DNA from: CAZSNT01 sp964607765
Lineage (GTDB): Bacteria > Verrucomicrobiota > Lentisphaeria > Oligosphaerales > JABHEG01
Direction: 5' to 3'
DNA: 64,000 nt
Assembly (NCBI GenBank): GCA_964607765.1
Contig: CAZSNT010000015.1
Coordinates: forward strand, 28,064-92,063
Shown here: one piece after another, positions 45,356-53,051 of the stretch
Position numbering within the stretch: the first letter of the stretch is position 1
How the letters are laid out: every line of letters begins with the position of its first letter
The notes under the pieces: model-generated
What the model was told of the DNA's origin: nothing
Databases searched by the model: none
The model's input: only the letters and a program-made list of their open reading frames with translations
Program-made: the position numbers and the translations under genes

Positions 45356-47668
45356 ATGAACCCGTTGTCACCCAGAAACACAATGTGCGCGGCCGGTGCG
45401 GAAACGCCGCGCGGGGGGCCTCGTCTCAACCGCTGCCGCCTGCGCTCAATCGTGGCCGTCCTCTTTGCCCTGGCCGCTGCGACGTTGGAAGCGTCGACGG
45501 TACTCGACGAGCCCATCTGGCGCCGACAGGACGCCGATATTCGGCTCTGCGTCGCCCCGGCAAGCCGTCGTCCGCACTTGCTGCGCATTGACCTGCCACG
45601 GTCGTGCCGCACCGGAGTGAAGGGCGTTTGTGCGTTCCTGGACGGCCGCCCCGTGCCGGCTTCACCTGTATCCTTCCACGGCGGCATTGTGGGCGTGGAG
45701 TGCCTTCTGCCCTGGCACAGGCTAAGCGTCAGCACGGGGGCTCGCCCCGCGGACGACGCGACGCGGATGCCGCTGGAGGTGTATCTGCTGGGTGTTCCAG
45801 AGGTCCCGGTTCCATGCCCACCCGAGCAGCGCACCCCTATCCAGCTCGAACGCACGATCAAGCGCTTGACTACGCGGCCCTTCTCTCCCCAGGAGTTCGT
45901 GCGGCTCACCACAACACTGACGCGGCGCCTTGCCAGCGTTGATCTGGCCGAGTTTGTCTCGTCTTTTTCCCGGAGCTACTGGAACGAGCCCGCCGAGCGC
46001 ACAACGGCCGTGCTGCATTGGGCGACCGACCTGCGACTGCAGCGCGAGAGCGACCTGCGGTTTGGCGCGGATCAGTCGCACGTTGCCTGGTTTCTCTGGA
46101 TCGATGGTGAGTGCGTGGCGGATTGGCGGTCAGGCGAGGCGCTGCTGGAACGGGGCACAATGGGTGATCAGCGGCATTTCGAGCCCGGCTTCCACCGCGT
46201 TGATTTCTTCGCCGTGCAGCGTGTGGGCGAGCCCGTCCCGTTGCCGCTCATGCAGGAGTCCGGCCGACCGCCGATCGTGCTGCCGCAACAGGACCTGTTC
46301 CCTGTCCGCCGCCCGGCGGCGATGCTCGTGTCGAGGCGCAACGCGGTTCTCAATGTAGGCATTGCCGTGCGGGACCTGCAGCGTTTTGTTGCACGGGATA
46401 CGGGCGCGGAAGTGTTGCTCGTGGACAGTGCGGGAATGTGGCGCCACCTGTTCGACAGGAAGATCATCACCCAGCGTCTCCACGCGGAGGGGCGGATGTC
46501 CTCCGATACGGGCGTTTCCGCTCTCGCGGTCACCGGCAGCGTCCTGCCGAAGCTGCAACTTACTGTCACGGACGAGCTCGGGTATGAAGCCCGGGCCGTG
46601 TTGCCGTCACGGACCGTGTGGGTGCCCCCCGTGCTGATGGCGCCCGTGATTCGAGTTGGCGGGTTGCCGTCCGTGTTGGCTGCGGAGCAAGCTCTCACGT
46701 TCTCGGTCTCCATCGAATTGGCCGAGGATGTGCGCACGCGTGTGGGCGCTGCGCTGCACGTCACGTGCTGCCAACTGGATGCCGGTGGGCAGACAGTGGC
46801 GGAACAGGTGCTGGAGGGGGCGGCTACCGGCGGGGCCTCTCACCCCGTGCGTGTCGCCCTTCATTCCCGGGCCGTTGCCATACGGGTTGCCTGTGCGGTC
46901 GAGGGCGCGGCAGTTGCTTTGCCGCGACAGATTCGCATCGTGCGTCCCGGCAGTGTGCAGGCGGATATCGTGCCGCGCGGCGGCGGTCTCTTCGTGGGGC
47001 GCGAGCCGGCCGTGCTTGTCTGCGATCCACTGGTGCCCCTCACTCGCGAACGCCCGGAACGGCCGGACCAGGGAGTCAAGGCCCTCGTACTGGTGGATGA
47101 TTTCTGGGCCGGCTCTTCGGGACCCGATGCAGCCCTGCTGCCGGAAGACTGGTTGGGGGCCTCGCCATTCCCGCTTGCGCGCCGGTTCGCCATCTGTGCG
47201 TCGGACGCGATGTGTGCTGCTCCGGAACTCCGCAAGTTCGGTGCGCTGCACGCGGCGTTGAGCGCGGAAGCGCGCGGCGTGGTCTGGTCTGTTGGATTCA
47301 GTGATCTTGCGGCGGGCCGAGACGCTCTGGACGTGTGCCTGCACCTGCTCTTCCTCGCTCAGGCAACCAGTGCGCGCGGCGCCGTGCCGGTCCTGTTCGC
47401 ACTGCCCGACTTGCCAGGCGTCGCGCGGTCTGAAACCCGTCGCGTTGCGCTGCACACCAAGGAGCTCGCATGGCGCCTGGGTGTGCCTGTTATCGACGCG
47501 TTTTCACGCGCCAGGCAGGAGGAAGAGGCGGGTAAACCGTTTGCAGATTTCTTTCAGAGCCTGGATGGCCGGGCCTCACTCCTCACGCCCAATGACGAAG
47601 GGCGTGCCTGGCTGTGCCAGGTGTTCCAAGAGGAACTTGCCGAAGAGACGGGGGAATTATGGCGTTGA
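45356..47668 (+). CDS. Exported protein with C-terminal SGNH-like region
   Basis: About 770 residues; the start is uncertain (ATG 45356, ATG 45383 or an upstream TTG). A basic stretch and hydrophobic segment (LRSIVAVLFALAAATLEAS) act as signal or anchor. The middle is beta-rich with no recognised family. The last ~200 residues (KALVLVDDFWAG ... VVWSVGFSDLAAGRDALD ... VPVLFALPDLPG ... WRLGVPVIDAFSRARQ ... SLLTPNDEGRAWLCQ) resemble an SGNH/GDSL hydrolase fold, but the usual GDS, GxND and DxxH residues are altered, so it may be inactive or only related. It overlaps the GT2 gene by 10 bp, so it belongs to that polysaccharide unit. Confidence 0.6.
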   Translation: MNPLSPRNTMCAAGAETPRGGPRLNRCRLRSIVAVLFALAAATLEASTVLDEPIWRRQDADIRLCVAPASRRPHLLRIDLPRSCRTGVKGVCAFLDGRPVPASPVSFHGGIVGVECLLPWHRLSVSTGARPADDATRMPLEVYLLGVPEVPVPCPPEQRTPIQLERTIKRLTTRPFSPQEFVRLTTTLTRRLASVDLAEFVSSFSRSYWNEPAERTTAVLHWATDLRLQRESDLRFGADQSHVAWFLWIDGECVADWRSGEALLERGTMGDQRHFEPGFHRVDFFAVQRVGEPVPLPLMQESGRPPIVLPQQDLFPVRRPAAMLVSRRNAVLNVGIAVRDLQRFVARDTGAEVLLVDSAGMWRHLFDRKIITQRLHAEGRMSSDTGVSALAVTGSVLPKLQLTVTDELGYEARAVLPSRTVWVPPVLMAPVIRVGGLPSVLAAEQALTFSVSIELAEDVRTRVGAALHVTCCQLDAGGQTVAEQVLEGAATGGASHPVRVALHSRAVAIRVACAVEGAAVALPRQIRIVRPGSVQADIVPRGGGLFVGREPAVLVCDPLVPLTRERPERPDQGVKALVLVDDFWAGSSGPDAALLPEDWLGASPFPLARRFAICASDAMCAAPELRKFGALHAALSAEARGVVWSVGFSDLAAGRDALDVCLHLLFLAQATSARGAVPVLFALPDLPGVARSETRRVALHTKELAWRLGVPVIDAFSRARQEEEAGKPFADFFQSLDGRASLLTPNDEGRAWLCQVFQEELAEETGELWR

Positions 47669-49113
47669 CGGCTGGGACCACTCCATCCCCTCGCGCGCGT
47701 GACCCATTCGACGGCCCGCGCGGGTTCCCCCAGGCGCTGCGGACACTGGTGCCGTGGCAGGCGGTTGCGCTGGTGCTGATCTGCGCCGCATTGATCGCGG
47801 GCGCTGTCGTGGACTGGCGCACCGAGCTTCTCGTGGTGAATGCTGTCATCGCAGTGTTCTATCTGAGTTCGTCCCTCTATCGGGTTCTGCTGATCGATCT
47901 GTCGCTGCGGCACGACCGGGAGATCCAGGTATCTGCGGAAGAGATGATGACCGAGCCCGAGGGCGGCTGGCCGGAGTACGTTGTACAGGTCCCGATGTAC
48001 AAGGAAGGTGATGTGCTGCCAGCGCTTGTGGCGGCGCTGACCAACCTGGACTACCCCAAAGACAAGCTGGAGATACGGCTGCTGATCGAGGAGGACGATG
48101 CAGAGACACTGGATGTGGCCCGGTCCCTGAACCTGGCGCCTCCGTTTGTCATCTTCCCGATTCCGGTGTCGGAACCGCGTACCAAACCCAAGGCATGTAA
48201 CGTCGGACTGGCAGACACGGACGCAGAGTACCTGGTCATTTACGACGCCGAGGACCGACCTGAGCGCGATCAACTGAAGAAGGCGGTGGTCGCCTTTGCC
48301 AAGTCCCACGCGCAGGTGGCATGCATTCAGGCCAAACTCAACTTCTACAACCCGGACTACAACTTCCTGACACGCTGCTTTACCGCGGAGTACGCTACCT
48401 GGTTCGATCTCTGTCTGCCGGGGCTCGACTGCCTGCGCGCGCCCATCCCCTTGGGGGGGACCTCGAACCACTTCCGACTCGACGTGCTGCGGCACCTCGG
48501 CGGATGGGACGAGTTCAACGTCACTGAAGACTGTGACCTCGGTCTGCGCCTGTTCGGTGCGGGATGGCAGACCCGGATCCTCGACTCGACGACTTGGGAG
48601 CAGGCGTGTCCCAGTGTGCGGTACTGGATACGGCAGCGGTCGCGCTGGGTCAAGGGATACATTCAGACCTACCTGGTTCACCTGCGCCGGCCGGTCCGAC
48701 TGGTCCGCGACTTCGGGTTTGTCAACAGCATCCACTTCCATCTGCTGATTGGCGGCACACCGTTTTGCCAGCTGATCAGCCCGTTCTACTGGGTTCTCGC
48801 ATTGCTGTGGCTGCTGTTCCAGCCCGTGGGGTTGGAGAGGTTTTTCCCGGGGCCCGTGTTCGCGATCGGAGCCGTGTGTCTGTTTGCCGGAAATTTCATC
48901 TTTGCCTACACCAGCGGCATTGCGTGTGTGAGGCGGGGATTCGGGCGTTTGGCCAAGTACGGTCTGGCCATGCCTTGTTACTGGGTCTTGCTCAGCATTG
49001 GGGCCTGGAAGGGGTTCCTGCAGTTGCTGACCCGGCCCCATCACTGGGAAAAGACGCGGCACTTCGCAGACCCGCACAGCGATGTGCCCCTTGAGTTCGT
49101 TTCGGAGACGTGA
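47659..49113 (+). CDS. Processive GT2 glycosyltransferase (cellulose-synthase-like)
   Basis: 484 residues with two N-terminal and several C-terminal membrane helices around a cytoplasmic GT-A domain. Catalytic motifs are the early Asp pair (EEDDAE), DxD-type YDAEDRP, the acceptor loop GGTSNHFR, the catalytic base region TEDCDLGLRL and (Q/R)xxRW as RQRSRWVKGY. This is the cellulose synthase/hyaluronan synthase-like pattern for extending and exporting a beta-linked polysaccharide. No PilZ domain is present. I chose ATG 47659 (GGGGGAATT upstream). It is translationally coupled to both the preceding and the following gene (TGATG). Confidence 0.92.
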   Translation: MALTAGTTPSPRARDPFDGPRGFPQALRTLVPWQAVALVLICAALIAGAVVDWRTELLVVNAVIAVFYLSSSLYRVLLIDLSLRHDREIQVSAEEMMTEPEGGWPEYVVQVPMYKEGDVLPALVAALTNLDYPKDKLEIRLLIEEDDAETLDVARSLNLAPPFVIFPIPVSEPRTKPKACNVGLADTDAEYLVIYDAEDRPERDQLKKAVVAFAKSHAQVACIQAKLNFYNPDYNFLTRCFTAEYATWFDLCLPGLDCLRAPIPLGGTSNHFRLDVLRHLGGWDEFNVTEDCDLGLRLFGAGWQTRILDSTTWEQACPSVRYWIRQRSRWVKGYIQTYLVHLRRPVRLVRDFGFVNSIHFHLLIGGTPFCQLISPFYWVLALLWLLFQPVGLERFFPGPVFAIGAVCLFAGNFIFAYTSGIACVRRGFGRLAKYGLAMPCYWVLLSIGAWKGFLQLLTRPHHWEKTRHFADPHSDVPLEFVSET

Positions 49114-50648
49114 TGGATACGGGAAGCGGCAGCGCAATTTGGCGAGGGCCCGTCGCGGTTTTTGAAGAGCCCCGACCGGCCCGGCAGGTATACGGGCGCG
49201 TACTGCTGTGGGCGCTGTTCTTCGTCGGCTTGGTCGTTGCCCGGCTTCAGCTGCCCTTCACCACAACGGACACGATGCGCACGCACATGAGCATCGTGGA
49301 TTCCTTGCTGCACGGGCACAACTGGGGGCGCCAGGCGCTGGTCGGATCGGTCGAGTTTCCGACGTTACCCACACTCGGCCTGTTGTTGGCCGAGCTTCTG
49401 GGCCGACTGGTCCGTGTTCCCGGCGGCCGTCTCCTGGTGGCTGTCGCACAGGCCTGGGGGCTGTGCTATTTCATTCGTGTGCCCGAGAAGGCGTGGCGAA
49501 GTTGGTTGGCGTGCGTGTGGGTCGGACTGTTGCCCTGGCTGCCCGAGGTCCGGCAGGTGTTTCTGGCCTCCGATCCAAACTGGATTGTCGTCGTACCGGT
49601 GTGCGGCCTGCTCTATCATCTGGCGCGCTGGAACCAGACGCAGTCACTGCGCGATGTGATCGTGTGCGCCATGCACTGCGGTGTATTGGCTTTTGCCGGG
49701 TGGGTCGGTATGGCGTGCGCTTTTGCCGTGTTGCTGATGATGTGTCTCGATCTGCCGCGGCTGGCGATTGTCGAGCCGTCGGAGCAGGGCGGCATCCGGC
49801 TTCTCATCTGGGCCCCGTTCTGCTACTGCGTGTTCCTGTGGCTGTTGTGGAACTGGTTGGTCATGGGCGACATGCTGTTCGCCTGCAAGCGGCTGGTCGA
49901 GGCCGGCAAAGCAGTCAGCGCGAGGCAGTTCTTCACCGTGTTCAGGGACTCTGTCGTGGAATTGTCCTTCCTGGTTGGCGGCGGCTTCATCGTGTTGCTG
50001 TTCTGTCTGCGCGGCAAAGCCCACGGCCCCGCCATGTCTCTGCTGGCCGGTCTGTTGGCGGCCGTGCTGTCGCGCGCTGCGTTGCATTCCATGGCATTGT
50101 TCGCCTCCGCCGGCACGCTGGTTACGCTGATCGTTGGCGCGATGGGGCTGGTGTTGCCGATACTCGTCGTGGACTGGCGCACGAACCGTTGGCGGTTTGT
50201 GATTGCGGTGGCCGCGATCGCGGGCAGCGCCTGGGGATCCTGGCAGCGCCCGGGACGCCCCTACACGGCGGAGCACATGTATATGGTCCCCGCACCGTCC
50301 CCGTCGTCCGTTACGGCCTGTGTGGACCGGTTCTGGCCCGGGTCCCGCATTTTCGTATTCGGTGTGTGTGCACCGGCGATCTACCACGACGCGCGGGAGG
50401 CGCGCTTCGTGGCGTGCCTGGACTTCCATCGTGGCATGTTCCTGGCACAGGCCGAGGAGGAACAATTACACATTCTGGTGCCGCCGCGCAACGGTGTGTT
50501 TTATGCGAAGCGCACGAGTCCGCTGAGTATGATCCACCAGAGCGGCGCGCCGTGGTTGCTGCTGGAACGGCAGTGGCCGTCCGGGTGGCAGTTATGGCGC
50601 TGCGTGGTCGCGCCGCGGCGCGAATCCAAGCTGCGAACGTTCGAGTGA
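49113..50648 (+). CDS. Polytopic membrane protein of polysaccharide unit
   Basis: 511 residues with about ten hydrophobic segments (for example VLLWALFFVGLVVARLQL and WIVVVPVCGLLYHLARW), followed by a ~150-residue C-terminal soluble region. The topology and an early DTMRTHMSIVDSLLHG loop recall GT-C or oligosaccharide ligase-type proteins, but no diagnostic motif is seen. The ATG overlaps the GT2 stop codon (TGATG), tying its function to the GT2 product, perhaps as acceptor enzyme, flippase helper or modifying enzyme. Family unassigned. Confidence 0.7.
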   Translation: MDTGSGSAIWRGPVAVFEEPRPARQVYGRVLLWALFFVGLVVARLQLPFTTTDTMRTHMSIVDSLLHGHNWGRQALVGSVEFPTLPTLGLLLAELLGRLVRVPGGRLLVAVAQAWGLCYFIRVPEKAWRSWLACVWVGLLPWLPEVRQVFLASDPNWIVVVPVCGLLYHLARWNQTQSLRDVIVCAMHCGVLAFAGWVGMACAFAVLLMMCLDLPRLAIVEPSEQGGIRLLIWAPFCYCVFLWLLWNWLVMGDMLFACKRLVEAGKAVSARQFFTVFRDSVVELSFLVGGGFIVLLFCLRGKAHGPAMSLLAGLLAAVLSRAALHSMALFASAGTLVTLIVGAMGLVLPILVVDWRTNRWRFVIAVAAIAGSAWGSWQRPGRPYTAEHMYMVPAPSPSSVTACVDRFWPGSRIFVFGVCAPAIYHDAREARFVACLDFHRGMFLAQAEEEQLHILVPPRNGVFYAKRTSPLSMIHQSGAPWLLLERQWPSGWQLWRCVVAPRRESKLRTFE

Positions 50649-50686
50649 GGGCTCCGGGCCCACGTCGACGTGTAGGGTGGTCAATT

Positions 50687-51034
50687 ATGAAGTCAACGAA
50701 CGGTATTCTGTTGGTGATCGTACTTTTTCTCGCTGGTTATTCTGCCGTGCAGACGTGGAATGCCGGCCAGTTGCGGGACGAACTCAAAGAACTGCGTCTG
50801 GCCGACAAGGACAACCGCGTGATCGCAGGCGAACTGGCCCGGCTCAGGGCGGAGAAGACCAGGCTGAGCAGCCAAGCGGATGCGGTGGGCAAAGAAGCGG
50901 AGCATTGGCGCAGTCGCTACCGCGAGAAGGAGACGGTGAACAGCAGGCTGCGGGAGGACTTGAAGCGCAGTGCAACGGAACTTCGCGAGATGGCTGCTGC
51001 GCTGCGACTGGCCAAGCAGGGCAGCAACCGTTAG
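50687..51034 (+). CDS. Small membrane-anchored coiled-coil protein
   Basis: 115 residues: one N-terminal transmembrane helix (ILLVIVLFLAGYSAVQTW, ~7-24), then an uninterrupted charged coiled coil with Leu/Ala heptads (LRDELKELRLADKDNRVIAG ... TELREMAAALRLAKQ). It starts 38 bp after the polytopic membrane protein gene and may scaffold the GT2 complex or link it to the periplasm. The frame is open far upstream, but that part is the shadow of the previous gene. The topology resembles FtsL/FtsB-like small proteins, without further support. Confidence 0.6.
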   Translation: MKSTNGILLVIVLFLAGYSAVQTWNAGQLRDELKELRLADKDNRVIAGELARLRAEKTRLSSQADAVGKEAEHWRSRYREKETVNSRLREDLKRSATELREMAAALRLAKQGSNR

Positions 51035-51086
51035 TTCATGCCTGTCTGATGGTGCGCCTTGCCGGGCGCCGAGTTACGGGGCTGAC

Positions 51087-51115
51087 TTGTGGGGGAGGAC
51101 AACGTGAGATATACT
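51087..51115 (+). promoter_or_regulatory. Sigma70-type promoter for zinc-ribbon/PTS operon
   Basis: TTGTGG (51087-51092) and TATACT (51110-51115) are separated by exactly 17 bp. The -10 matches five of six consensus bases. A start near 51122 would give a ~130-nt leader before the ATG at 51254; the leader contains short inverted repeats (AGCC/GGCT; GCTGCCAACGCAGC). Confidence 0.55.
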
Positions 51116-51253
51116 GTGTAGTGCCGCGAGGCCGATGGGTGGGCTGTGAGAGCCGGAGGAGTGAACTGGCTGCCAACGCAGCCGCTTCCGTGCCGACGAT
51201 GATCCGAGGCAAAACGGCCGCTCATACGCGGGGGCCGCGTACAAGGACTTGGA

Positions 51254-51583
51254 ATGCGCGATTTGGTGAAGACATTGCTTGAGCTGCAGGGCCTGGAGAT
51301 TCTGCGTCAGGAATCCCAGATTGTCCACAAGGGCAAGCAGCCGATTGAGCTCGAGGAGACCGAACGGCAAATAGCGGAACTGCGCCAGGGCGTCCCGGAA
51401 GTGCATCTGAAGCGTTATGACGGCCACCGCCGCGTGGGGCTCGGCGTAGTGGAGGAGTCTGGCGGAGCATGCCGGGGGTGCTTCCTTAACATTCCAGTCG
51501 GCGACTTGAACCGGATGCGGCGAGATCAAATCCCCCGCATCTGTCCCAATTGCGGGCGGTTCCTCCTGCTCTCCGAGTCCTGA
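51254..51583 (+). CDS. C4-type zinc-ribbon protein (DUF164/CdsZ-like, short)
   Basis: 109 residues. The N-terminal half is helical (LLELQGLEILRQESQIVHKG). The C-terminal half carries a four-cysteine zinc ribbon, CRGC ... CPNCGRFL, with the conserved GACRGCFLNIP typical of the DUF164/C4 zinc-ribbon family. Usual members are ~240 residues with a long coiled coil that is almost absent here. A CAAGGACTTGG ribosome region precedes the ATG. PTS IIA and RluA-family genes follow at short intervals, suggesting an operon. In related families the ribbon is thought to act in protein or nucleic-acid binding. Confidence 0.8.
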   Translation: MRDLVKTLLELQGLEILRQESQIVHKGKQPIELEETERQIAELRQGVPEVHLKRYDGHRRVGLGVVEESGGACRGCFLNIPVGDLNRMRRDQIPRICPNCGRFLLLSES

Positions 51584-51607
51584 TGATGCGGACACAGTGA
51601 TTCTACG

Positions 51608-52066
51608 ATGGACCTGAAAGCTCTATTACCGCGACAGCATGTGCTCTTCCACGTCGAGGGCCGGAATCGGCGTGAGATTCTGCGCGCGCTTGTTCGTCCC
51701 TTGGTGCAGGACGGTCTGGTGGTTGACGAGAGGTCCTTTATCAATCACCTGGAGCGCCGCGAAGACGAGATCACCACTCAGTTGGACCGGGGGATCGCGT
51801 TCCCGCACGCTCGTTCGGAAGCGGCACGACGGTTGGCGTTGGTCGTCGGCGTGACCGATGAGCCGGGCCTGGTTTTCAACGTGGAGCGCGAGGACCTGTG
51901 CCGCGTGTTCTTCCTGATTGCTGTTCCTTCGTTCGCTCCTACAGCGCACCTGCCCGTGCTGCAGTTCCTTGCCAATTTCGCGCACCAGCGGCCACGTGTT
52001 GAGAAACTCCTGAGCGCCAAGACACCTGCCCAACTGATCCGGGTCCTCGCCACATTCAAAGGGTAG
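51608..52066 (+). CDS. PTS EIIA (PtsN/fructose-type) domain protein
   Basis: A 152-residue phosphotransferase-system IIA domain of the fructose/nitrogen type. The phosphorylated histidine is H67 in GIAFPHARS, preceded by the usual EITTQLDRG helix start, and the C-terminal VLQFLANFAHQ segment fits the family. As a single-domain protein without a neighbouring EIIB/EIIC, it more likely has a regulatory role (PtsN-like) than sugar transport. It starts 24 bp after the zinc-ribbon gene. Confidence 0.9.
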   Translation: MDLKALLPRQHVLFHVEGRNRREILRALVRPLVQDGLVVDERSFINHLERREDEITTQLDRGIAFPHARSEAARRLALVVGVTDEPGLVFNVEREDLCRVFFLIAVPSFAPTAHLPVLQFLANFAHQRPRVEKLLSAKTPAQLIRVLATFKG

Positions 52067-52085
52067 CCGGAGGGCGGTCTGCCAC

Positions 52086-53051
52086 TTGAAACGGACAGCG
52101 CGCATCCGCATTCCACCACAGCAGCATGGCCTGAGCCTGCTGGACGCTCTCATCAGTCGCTTTACCTACCACGATGCCGATGAATGGCTGGCGCTGATCG
52201 AGCAAGGACGGCTCCTGATCGATGGTGAGCCCGGAACGCCCCAGCGGGTGCTGATCGCCGGTCAGGAACTGGAGTACCGCGTGCCGTCCATCCCCGAGCC
52301 GGACGTGGCAACCGAGTACGACGTGATTTTCGAGGACGACCACATACTGGTCGTCAACAAACCGGCGAACCTTCCCTGTCATCCCGCAGGACGCTTTTTC
52401 AATAACACGCTGTGGGCCATGCTGCGGGAAAACCATGGCCTGCCGAAGGTGCATTTCGTGAATCGCCTGGATCGCGAGACGTCCGGCATCGTGCTTGTGG
52501 GCAAGAGCGCCCGTGCTGCCCGGCACTGTCGCCGACAGTTCGAGCAGCGTTCCGTACGAAAGCGCTACATTGTACTCGTCGAAGGTCGTTTTCCGGACAG
52601 CCTGGAAGCCGGCGGGTGGCTGGAGCGTGCCGCGGGAAGCGCGGTTGCCAAGAAGCAGCGTTTTGTGAGCCGCAGCGAGGACCCTGCCGCTGAGGGCAAC
52701 AAGCGCGTTGCGGCAGTCACGAGCTTGCGCCGCATACTCTCGCACGCAGGTCTGAGCTTGGTCGAGGCCCTGCCCGAAACCGGCCGGTTCCACCAGATCC
52801 GGGCGACATTGTGCAGCCTGGGCTTCCCCGTCGTGGGAGACAAGCTCTATGGCGTCGACGACACGATGTATTTGCGGTTCATAGAAGGCAACCTGACTCC
52901 GCATGACCAAGCGTTGCTGCGCCTGCCGCGACAGGCTTTGCATGCCGCGTCGCTCGCGTTTTCCCACCCCGTTACCGTGGCACCCGCGCATTTCCAGGCC
53001 CCGCTCCCCGAGGACATGGCTGCGCTGTTGCCGGGAGACACACATGACTGA
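52086..53051 (+). CDS. RluA-family pseudouridine synthase
   Basis: 321 residues. An N-terminal S4-like RNA-binding region (ISRFTYHDADEWLALIEQGR) is followed by the catalytic domain with VVNKPANLPCHPAG and the RluA signature RLDRETSG (127-134), where D129 is the catalytic aspartate. HQIRATLCSLGFPVVGDKLYG is the conserved late motif. It modifies uridine in rRNA or tRNA; the target site is not predictable. The start is TTG at 52086 with CGGAGGG 11 bp upstream. Its end overlaps the sulfatase start by 8 bp, an unusual functional pairing. Confidence 0.93.
   Translation: MKRTARIRIPPQQHGLSLLDALISRFTYHDADEWLALIEQGRLLIDGEPGTPQRVLIAGQELEYRVPSIPEPDVATEYDVIFEDDHILVVNKPANLPCHPAGRFFNNTLWAMLRENHGLPKVHFVNRLDRETSGIVLVGKSARAARHCRRQFEQRSVRKRYIVLVEGRFPDSLEAGGWLERAAGSAVAKKQRFVSRSEDPAAEGNKRVAAVTSLRRILSHAGLSLVEALPETGRFHQIRATLCSLGFPVVGDKLYGVDDTMYLRFIEGNLTPHDQALLRLPRQALHAASLAFSHPVTVAPAHFQAPLPEDMAALLPGDTHD

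Noticed and set aside
47554..49137. A 527-codon minus-strand frame opposite the GT2 gene
   Set aside because: The plus-strand frame has all GT2 motifs; the antisense translation has none.
49208..51034. A 608-codon plus-strand frame across the polytopic membrane gene
   Set aside because: Only its last 115 codons, after the ATG at 50687, look like a real protein; the rest is a shadow of the membrane protein gene in another frame.
51035..51253. Possible RNase P RNA upstream of the zinc-ribbon gene
   Set aside because: The universally conserved RNase P core (GAGGAAAGTCC and ACAGNAA-type segments) is absent.
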